DNA of 64,000 bases, taken from contig JAMJFZ010000107.1 in NCBI GenBank assembly GCA_026225945.1, forward strand, positions 47,110,501 through 47,174,500. The letters run 5' to 3'. Under the pieces are notes generated by a model. It made no database searches. It saw nothing but the letters and a program-made list of their open reading frames with translations, and was not told the DNA's origin. Shown here in pieces: positions 56,223 to 64,000 of the stretch (its first letter is position 1; every line of letters begins with the position of its first letter). The DNA is from Cricetomys ansorgei (Eukaryota; Chordata; Mammalia; Rodentia; Nesomyidae). A program made the translations under genes and the position numbers.

Positions 56223-57092
56223 TCCAGAGTCCATGGACTTCTGCCAGCTTGCAACCATGCCCAGCTATGCTTAAGTCTTAGGAGAGAGTCATGTCTGTTG
56301 TGTTGAGATTCTTGTCTGTAATTCTGAGTTTTCCTCTATCCCCTGGGAGTGATGTTTGGTGAATAGTAAGGAAATCTTAATTTATAGTCTTGTTTATTGA
56401 AAGCTTACTTATGTAAGCATCATGCCTAGGACTTCTGTGAATACAAGCATGATCATAAGACAACTCTTAGTCAGAACCACACATTCTAATGCAGTTTACT
56501 TAAGTGGATAAGGCGTTCTTAGGTTAAGTGGTCTGTGAAAGGGAATGTTCCACAAAGAGTGAGTTATTCCATCATTTGTCTGGAAATAGTGTCAGCTCTG
56601 GTGTTGAGTGATCTTAGGGCATAGCAGGAGCTTCAGCCTCTTAATTTTACTCTGAAATCCAGATCTAGAGCCTGTTCCTAAATTGTGTGAGTCAATGTGG
56701 AGTGTGTTTCTTGTGGTCACTTAGATTTCCCAAGTCCTACCTGGAGTCACCCATTTATCAAAGGCCGTTCCTACAACGTGATCTACCATACTCTCCCTCC
56801 CAGCACTTATCCAGTGTCTCATCATCATATGTATGGATGTTTGCCCTATAGCCGTGTTGAAAAGAAAAAGGAAAACAACAGCAAACTCTCCCACTCTCCC
56901 CTAAGAAGACTTATTAACAAACTTGTTCTGGTCACTATGATCATTTTACTTTCTACAATCTACATGAAATAACTGGGTATAAAAATAACTGGATATAAAA
57001 ATTTGAAATTCTAAGAGCTGGATAAATCTGGAGAATATGCTAAGTGGTAGAGTTGGCTGGTAGAGCAAGGATTTCAATAAGTAGGTAAGAAA
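56223..57092. other. Unassigned sequence
   Basis: A 91-residue plus-strand frame at 56,697-56,972 has no splice or domain support. No repeats recognised. Confidence 0.38.
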
Positions 57093-57240
57093 AAATAACT
57101 GGGCATGGTGGTACACACCTTTAATCCCAGCACTCAGGAGGCAAAGGCAGGCAAATCTCTGAGTTCGAGGCCAGCCTGGTCTATGGAGTGAGTTCCAGAA
57201 TAGCCAGAGTTACACAGGGAAGCCCTGTCTTGAAAAATGT
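57093..57240 (+). mobile_element. B1 SINE
   Basis: TTTAATCCCAGCACTCAGGA, GAGTTCGAGGCCAGCCTGGT and GAAGCCCTGTCTTGAAAAAT. Confidence 0.96.
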
Positions 57241-57327
57241 TAGTAAATTTAAGGATTTATTTTTTTCATTTTTACAAATGCATTTTTTTTCTTTGTGACT
57301 GTTGGGCACAGAGAGAAGCTTCTAGAC

Positions 57328-57516
57328 CAGTGGTTCTCAACCTTCCTAATGCTGTGACCCTTTAATACAATTCCTCATTTTGTCATAACCCCCAACCATA
57401 AAATTTACATGGCTACTTCATAACTGTAATTTTACTACTGTTACAAATTATAATGTAAATATCTGATGTGCATGATGGTGGTCTTAGGGGATTCCTGTGA
57501 AGGTTGAGAGCTGCTG
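57328..57516. mobile_element. URR1-type hAT-Charlie transposon
   Basis: CAGTGGTTCTCAACCTTCCT start and GAAGGTTGAGAGCTGCTG end. The flanking octamers do not match, so the target duplication has decayed or one end is altered. Confidence 0.85.
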
Positions 57517-57744
57517 TTGAGGTGCAAATGACGTAGTTGCTCAGTGGTCAGTCAGAATGTGAGTACATAGCACTGTGGACTTAACATTTGATGTGTGAGG
57601 TGTTAATGAGGCAGCCCAAAGTTCTGTGGCAGATGGTCGAGTGTTTTTCATCTATTCTGTGTAGCTGGAAAAATTGAGGTCTGAGACCATTTGCTTTGGC
57701 TATTGTGATCAGTGGTATTGCCTTGGGGAAAAAGTTATGGGAAG

Positions 57745-57837
57745 CCAGGTGTGGAACATGCTTGTAATCCCAGCACTTGGGAGGCAGAAGCAGTGGATTG
57801 TGAGTTTCAGGCCAGCCTGGACTATATAGAAAAGGAA
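57745..57837 (+). mobile_element. 3'-truncated B1 SINE
   Basis: TTGTAATCCCAGCACTTGGG and AGGCCAGCCTGGACTATATA; the usual tail is missing. Confidence 0.88.
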
Positions 57838-57844
57838 GTATAGT

Positions 57845-58460
57845 GAAATATGTATAACATAAAGTTTACCCTTCTGTCCATTTTAGAATATGCAGTGCAG
57901 TGGCCTTTTCCTTATTCGCAGTGTTGTGTAACATCTACACTGGCTTCAGAACTTCCTCATCCCAAACAGAAGTTCTGTACAAGTTAAACAACTCACCCTC
58001 TCTTGCCCTTGTTCCTGACAACCTCTAATTTGCTTTCTGTCTGTACAGATTTGACCAAGTGTTATATAAAAATGGAATCTATGGTCAGCTCATACCAGAT
58101 TTTGCAGATCGTCCACACTGATGGACATTTACACAGCATCTGCCTTTGAATTATTGTGAGTGATGCTGCTGTGAGCATGCAAACCCGAATCTCTGCTTTC
58201 TCTACTTTTGGATGTTGGAATGGCATGCTGGGTCATATGGCGATGTGTGTAGCTTTCTGGGAAACCACAGGATTGGTTTCCATGACACTGCACCATTTTC
58301 CTGGCCTCATTGTCAATACAAGAGCTTCACAGTTTCTCCACGTTGACACCCATGTCATAATATTAGCTTTTCAAATGGGTATAACATGGTATTACGTTAT
58401 GACTCTGATTTGTATTTCCTGAATAATTAATGCTCAGTGTCTTTTCATGAGCTATACCCT
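57845..58460 (-). mobile_element. Ancient L1M 3' region
   Basis: In order on the plus strand: TTGTGTAACATCTACACTGG, TGAGTGATGCTGCTGTGAGC, CATGCTGGGTCATATGGCGA and GATTTGTATTTCCTGAATAA. These follow the antisense 3' end and ORF2 C-terminal region of ancient mammalian L1. The 88-residue plus-strand frame is an antisense artefact. Confidence 0.78.
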
Positions 58461-58633
58461 AGTCTTTGGTAGAATTCTCCCTCCCTCCTGTTGGGTTTTT
58501 GAAAGATGGGGAAAAAAATGTCACTTATTTCCCAGTTTTGATTTATGAGACGAAAGTGGTGATAACTATAGCCAAGTGAAAAATGTCTTTCTCCTCATTG
58601 AAATAGTCAGAAACATTATGGGATGTGCAAGTG

Positions 58634-58991
58634 TGTTCGTTAATTTTCTGTTACCGTGATAAAATAGCATAACCAAAGGTAACTTAAAAATGGAACTACT
58701 TATAGATTGGAACTACAATCCAAAGTGTTTATTTAGGATTGTAGTTCTGGGGGGATAAGTGTCCATCTTGGGAGGAGTAGGAAGCTGAGAGCTCCATCTC
58801 AACACAGTAAGAGAAAGGGTAATGAACCACTAATAGGGTGAGATCATATCCGCTCAAGCCTGGCCCCTAGTGACATACTTCTTCCGGCAAGCATCATATC
58901 CTAAAAGTTCCATATCCACCCTGAACGACCAGGGATCAAGTGTTTAAACACATGAGTCTCCGTAGGATGTTTCTCTTTCAAAACACCACAT
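58634..58991 (-). mobile_element. MaLR-like 3' LTR
   Basis: Starts TGTTCGTTAATTTTCTGTTA and ends CTCTTTCAAAACACCACA on the plus strand. It pairs with the LTR at 60,289-60,622 in the same orientation. Confidence 0.72.
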
Positions 58992-60175
58992 TCTAACTCC
59001 TGGTCCTCAGGCTAGTGACCATCTCATGATGCAAAATGTAGTTAGTCCAACTTCAAAAGTCTTTAACAGTTTCAGCACTGGTAAATATTCCCAGTCTCTT
59101 TTGAGACTCAACGGAATCTCTTACCCGTGTTCCCGTGTTTAAAAAAAAAAAAAATTTAGATGTGTACATAAAATGGCACAGAATATACATTACCATTCCA
59201 AACAGGGATAGAGGTATAGTGAAGATAGTGTACTAAAGTAAAGCCCTAAGCCCAGCAAGACAAACACTAAATCCTTCCATAACTCCATGTGTGGTATCTG
59301 GGCCTTCAGTTTCAAAGTACTTACTTAGATGGCTCTGCTCCTCCAACTTTGCTGCCTGCGATGAATGCCTCTCTTTCTGGATGGTGCCACTCCCTATATG
59401 CAGCTCTCCTTGAAAGATGCCTCACAGCTCTGGTGTCTCTCAAGGCGTTACTATTGTGCCCTCACACAATGGTCTTTCAGGGCTTCCTGGTCTCTTAGAG
59501 CCTTCTTGCACAGACTCTAGTCCTGCCATGTGTTGCCTGGCCTCAGCAGCTCTTTGAAGCGCTAGAGGAAGAATCCATGACCCCCCTCACTCTTACATCT
59601 TTCATGACTCTAAGGCACTGCCAGCTTGAGTGGGACTCACCCTTCTTGAACCACATTAGCAGCTTTGATATGCAGTTGTTTTCTGGCAGCAGAAAAACCT
59701 CTTAGAATTTCTTATACAAGTTGGAAGCTTAACTGAGTATGGTCTTGCATCTTTCCCAGCATATGTTTTAGGGGCAACGATAAGCTACCTATTGCTCTCT
59801 CCTCCAAATGTACACTCTGTACTTCTTCACTTCTCTTTGATTACAGAACTGTATTAGAGTAATGAAGAACAACCCTGCTACAGATTCAATGTTATGAGTC
59901 TGTCTTGAAATTTCCTCCACTAAAGGAATTAGTCCATTATATCAATTTGGTCTCAAACATGTTCTTAGAACAGGCTAGAAAATATTCAAATTATTTGCCA
60001 ACTATCATATAACTGGCCTCTAGCTCAGTGGCTAACAGAGTCTTTGTTTACCTCTGAAACCTCTTGAGCAGGACCTCACCTATCTACATACTCTGTGCAC
60101 CACCATCTTCCAGGCTCTGACTAGAATGGCCCATTAATCTTCTTATTCAACAATTTATAGTCACTTTATAGTGAC

Positions 60176-60206
<31 letters not shown>

Positions 60207-60288
60207 TTTTTTTCAACACTTTATAGTCCAGAGTTCCAAAGGCTTTCTACATTTCTTCAAAAACAAAGGGATAGGTTCTTCACACCAA
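58992..60288 (-). mobile_element. MaLR-like internal region
   Basis: 1.3 kb between two same-orientation LTRs, with CAGAATATACATTACCATTC and TCTCTTTTGAGACTCAACGG-type blocks. No gag or pol frame is visible; MaLR internal regions are non-coding. A 69-residue frame at 59,289 is incidental. Confidence 0.6.
60180..60206. repeat. (TA)n microsatellite
   Basis: About 12 TA units inside the MaLR internal region. Confidence 0.95.
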
Positions 60289-60622
60289 CAGCTTACTGTT
60301 TTATTTTGTTGTGATAAAATGCCACAACCCAAAGGAACTTACAGATGCATTTATTAGCTTATGGTTCCAGAGGGATAAGAGTCCCATCAGGGTTGGGAGG
60401 CATGGGAATCACAGCAGCAGGTAGCTGAGTGTTCACATCTCAGTGGTAAACAGGAAGCAGGGAGCGTAACCTGGAAGTCGGGTGAGGTTGTAATGTCTCA
60501 AAGCCTGCCTCCAATGGTATAGTCCTACAAGTTCCATCACCACCCCTAAACAGCAGCACTAGTTGGGGATCAGCTGTTAAATGCAGGTGCATCTGAGGGA
60601 CATTTCTCCTTTATAGCAGGTT
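60289..60622 (-). mobile_element. MaLR-like 5' LTR
   Basis: TTGTTGTGATAAAATGCCAC, a central CAGGAAGCAGGGAGCGTAAC and CTGAGGGACATTTCTCCTTT repeat the order of 58,634-58,991. The end near 60,622 is diverged. Confidence 0.68.
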
Positions 60623-62095
60623 TTCTTGAATTATTAGTAACTGGGTTGTGGATTAAAGGGATTTCAGCTTGGGAACCAGCCTGGGAAGCTTGCATTTACT
60701 GGAGATCACCAAGTGAACTTTAAGAGATGTATGCTAAAGAGTGGGGACCGACCACTGAAGGTTGCGTATAGAGGTGATGGTATCAAAGGAATCAGAGTGA
60801 GAGGGCTACAGAGTGGGGGGAGCATGGGCTTGGGAACAAGTTGGGTTAGCATCCCAGTCCTCCTCCCTTACTTTGGGCCCATGTCTGCTCTTCAGAAGTG
60901 CTAGTTGTTGCCAGGAGTGTGGAGATGAGTGTCAGAGCTGATTGTCATTAACCGGACTGGTTGAAGAGGTCAGAATTCATGTCGGGTTTTGATGCTACAT
61001 TGAAGCAAGGAGTAATTTTGCCCTTGTGTAGGAAAGTGGTGCAGACTGGGCTCTTAGACTGCTACAGGTAACCCCAGCGCATTGTGAGACTATTGTGAAG
61101 GACAGTGTGGCCAGTGTGACCCATGGAGCCTGGTTCCCTGCTGCCCAACCTGGGCGTGGAGATGGGAGGGTTACAAAATGATTTAAAAGCTTCAAGGTTG
61201 AGTTGTTCTCAGTGGTTACGATGCTTGCCTAGCACGCCAAGGCTTAGAGTCGGTCTCTGGTACACTTGATTGCTTTCTTTGGTTCTAATTCATAAACTTT
61301 CCTCTATTTAATCCTCCCACCCCTGAATTCCTCCTGGCAAGTCAGGAATCAGGGCAGCTGTTTAGCCTAATTGAACTTTTTAATAATCTCTGTGGAAATG
61401 GGGGAAGAGGTTTCTCTTCTCCCTCTCCTCTTTCTCGTGCATAAACTTGAGAAACTCGAAGGATAGTTTTGTTTTTAGCAGATAGTTTTCCTACAAATCT
61501 ACCTTTGGGGATCTAAGCACCTGATTTTCTAATATAGATTAATCAGCCTGGTTACCTAATCTCAAATTGGTTCTATGCCAGTGCTTTCTCAAGGGTGCCT
61601 TGTGTCTGCTTTGTTTGTCTCTGATTTTTATCCCTTTGTGTTTCTTTGAGATGAGTCTCAGGTGGCTATGTGGTGTCAGAAACTGGAAGAACTACTCTTG
61701 CTGTTCATGGGGCAAGGCCTGAAATGTTTTCTTTTGGCCCAGCTTCTTTATCCTTGAGGGATAGTTTGCTAGAAAAGATACATGTTTCTTGGTTTGGGCC
61801 TATCTTTTTTTTTTTTTTTTTTTTTTTTTGCAGGAAAATTTACACTGCTTTGTGACCCAGAAGAGTACTGAATGTACTGGTTTCTTATCTTAATTGACAT
61901 CAAGGATTGTAGCCAACAGTACTTCTTTGGTATGACATCAATACAGAAGAAGCTGGCTTCTATTGGGAAGCAAGAGTAGTAATTTTTGTTTTGGAAGACA
62001 CAGCATGACAGTCATAATTGTGAGTCCCTTTTTTAAAATCTCCTGTGGTATAATCAGTGTGGCTATTCCAAACAGTAGGGCTTCAAGTTTGGATT
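60623..62095. other. Unassigned sequence with poly(T) and an ID fragment
   Basis: An ID-like forward fragment lies at about 61,200-61,262 (GCTTGCCTAGCACGCCAAGG). A T run at 61,806-61,829 ends in TTGCAG, a good-looking acceptor, but the downstream sequence has stops in the frames I checked and no donor I trust. Confidence 0.4.
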
Positions 62096-62102
62096 CACAA
62101 AG

Positions 62103-62509
62103 TGTCTGGTTAGGGGTTGCTATTGCTGTGATGAAACACCATGACCAAAAGCAACTTGGGGAGAAAAGGGCTCATTTGGCTTACACTTCCACATCATTGG
62201 TCATCACTGAAGGAAGTCAGGGCAAGAATTCAAAACTGGGCAAGAGCCTCATGCCTCCAGGAACTGATGTGGAGACTGTGGAGAAGTGCTGTTTCCTAAC
62301 TTGCTCAAGCTGCTTTCTTATAGAACCCAGGACCACCTGCCCAGGGATGGCACCACCTACAGTAGGCTGGGCCCTCCCCCATCAATCACTAATTAATAAA
62401 ATGCTCTATAGGCTTGCCTACAGCCCAGTCTTGTGGAGGCATTTTTCTCAGTTGAGGCTCCTTCATTTCAAATGATTTTAGCATGTGTCAAATTGACATA
62501 TAAACTACC
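62103..62509 (-). mobile_element. MaLR-like LTR with 5-bp target duplication
   Basis: GTGATGAAACACCATGACCA at the low end, AGAACCCAGGACCACCTGCC, and GTGTCAAATTGACATATAAA at the high end. CAAAG occurs on both sides (62,098-62,102 and 62,510-62,514), the 5-bp duplication expected of MaLR/ERVL insertions. The 170-residue plus-strand frame is read-through of this repeat. Confidence 0.75.
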
Positions 62510-62619
62510 CAAAGGAATATTTACTCTTTGTTTTAAGCCTGTAGCTTTGAGCCCCAGATCATTTACTATACTGACCTGGTGTCCCATGTCAATGTGTCTT
62601 TAAGATTCTTTTGTTCATT

Positions 62620-62740
62620 TTGGTTTTTTTATGAGACAAAAAATCTTAATTTGTAACTCAGACAGGCCTTGAACTCATGATCCTTCTGCTTCAGTCTTCT
62701 GAATGATTATAGGTATGCATCAACATGCCTGTCTGTCTTT
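62620..62740 (-). mobile_element. B1/B4-like SINE
   Basis: GGCCTTGAACTCATGATCCT and GATTATAGGTATGCATCAAC. Confidence 0.65.
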
Positions 62741-62744
62741 CAGA

Positions 62745-63752
62745 ATTGTTTTGTTTTGCAGCCTTGCCTTTAGCATCTGGCTTTCCTCTTAATGTATATG
62801 ATATTCTTCATACAGTATTAATGTATGGACTCATGCTATTTCACCTAATGTAGTTCTATGTACACAGTTGAACAAGATAAGAGTTAGTATTTTATTCTAA
62901 ATGTACCATGAAATTTTATTGTTCATACCTTCATGAGGCAGGACGGGTCAAGGAGGAGACTGATTCTAATTCTGGTTTTTACTCCAGATAATTGTGAAGC
63001 CTTGAAGGTCTTCAGGGCTGCCAGCCTTGACACTGTGCTTAAAGCCAAATGCCACTCCTGGCAGATCTGTCCTGTAGACTCTGGAGTGTGTGTGTGTGTG
63101 TGTGTGTGTCTTTCAGTGATAAGCAGTGGATGAAGCACTACTGAAAACTTTACTTCACACCCTGCAGATTTGTTTTCTCACTGCAAAAGAAGTTGACTGG
63201 ATTAAATGAACTCACACTGTAGCCCAGGAAGATGACTCCTCAGTAAGTCTGCCTCTCTCCATGAGTGGGTCCTGTTGGCTACTAGTGAGGACACTATTTT
63301 CTTTCAGGAAATATTCCTCTGTAGTAGTGTCTGTTTTCGTATTTATATCATCTGCCTGCAAAACTCCTTGGCGTGCATTTTAGGTGTCTGAGTCACAGAA
63401 TTTGTTGTTAGAATTTGGAAGACTTTTTTTTTTTTTTTTAAAGGGCTGCATTTTCTATTTTGTAAAATAACAAACAGCTTTGAAGACACTAGTTATTCAT
63501 GTAGCAAAGAAAGAACAGGTATGCTGGCTGGTGGTCCTGAACCAATGAGTTCTAGATCTTTTAACTTTGGTTTCTACAAGAGACATGTTGATAAAGAAAT
63601 ACAACCTACACAGTGTGTTTTATTTTGTTGGTACATAAATCTATCTTTAGTATTTCAAAGTTTAAATTTTCAAAGAAAATGAAAGTATATAAAGCAAACA
63701 TATAATGTGAAAGAACTCTGTTAACTCTCCCTGCCTGAGAGTGAGCTATTTG
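62745..63752. other. Unassigned sequence
   Basis: It contains the GT array at 63,086-63,109 and a T run at 63,427-63,439. No exon identified. Confidence 0.4.
63086..63109. repeat. (GT)n microsatellite
   Basis: Twelve GT units. Confidence 0.93.
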
Positions 63753-63905
63753 TTGTCTTTTTTTAATGTTTTTATTTTCTTTATTTTCATTTTTATTTTA
63801 TGTGCATTGGTGCTCTGCCTGCGTGTCTGAGTGAGGGTGTCAGGCTCCTGGAACTGAACTTATAGACAGACACAAGCTACCATGTGGGCAGCTTGTCTGT
63901 GGGGA
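63753..63905 (-). mobile_element. B3-type SINE, partial
   Basis: TTTTATTTTATGTGCATTGG tail, then GGTGTCAGGCTCCTGGAACT and AAGCTACCATGTGGGCAG. The tRNA-like head is missing. Confidence 0.8.
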
Positions 63906-64000
63906 CATATTGAACATCTTTCCTTCAAATCTTTATGAAATAATTCAATTTCTTCGGTCGTGAAGCAGTCACCCAGCACCAGTAAATGCTGAGTTAATCT

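Noticed and set aside
58156..58422. 88-residue plus-strand frame
   Set aside because: Antisense reading of an ancient L1 3' region.
61806..61900. Strong-looking acceptor (T run followed by TTGCAG) as an exon start
   Set aside because: Downstream stops occur and no convincing donor follows. The T run is more likely the tail of a lost retroposon.
61963..62475. 170-residue plus-strand frame
   Set aside because: Almost entirely read-through of the antisense MaLR-like LTR at 62,103-62,509.

Overview
The window is vertebrate nuclear DNA from a muroid (mouse-, vole- or hamster-like) rodent. B1, B2/B3, ID and B4-type SINEs occur on both strands. With them are hAT-Charlie (URR1-type) transposon relics, MaLR-like LTRs, old L1 fragments, a class II endogenous retrovirus LTR family, and many CA, GT, GA, TTCC, GGAT and TA microsatellites. 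There are no operons, phage genes, CRISPR arrays or bacterial genes. No gene is fully contained here. Nearly all short open frames are chance frames, SINE or LTR read-through, or translated microsatellites.

Bases 1-30,280 are an intergenic-looking, repeat-rich stretch. It opens inside a retroviral element: the leader, primer-binding site and 5' LTR lie on the minus strand. A solo LTR of the same family follows at 3.3 kb, then URR1 transposons, several MaLR-like LTRs, an L1 ORF1 relic near 13.1 kb, and many SINEs. Bases 30,280-35,860 contain no SINE or LTR that I can recognise, and a dense CpG island lies at about 33.25-34.11 kb. The island holds CACGTG and GACGTC sites and a consensus-like splice donor on the plus strand at 33,479. 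It is the best promoter and first-exon candidate in the window.

Bases 35,860-64,000 look like the start of a long first intron of a plus-strand gene, again full of SINEs. A small exon-like segment lies at 46,042-46,143 and a weaker one at 51,190-51,400. I do not recognise the gene, and the exon calls need transcript evidence. This half also holds a 208-bp block duplicated 1,397 bp apart, an 82/86-bp tandem duplication, a nearly complete MaLR-like element with two LTRs (58.6-60.6 kb), and a solo class II LTR with a perfect 6-bp target duplication inside an ancient L1.

The repeats give a relative order of events. Ancient L1M fragments are interrupted by the class II LTR. URR1 elements sit both inside a B1 and underneath B1s, so the two families overlapped in time. 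I see no young, full-length L1 and no near-consensus SINE. I found no previously undescribed biological system. The most useful leads are the CpG-island transcription unit, the duplicated block, and the LTR family with its target-site duplications.
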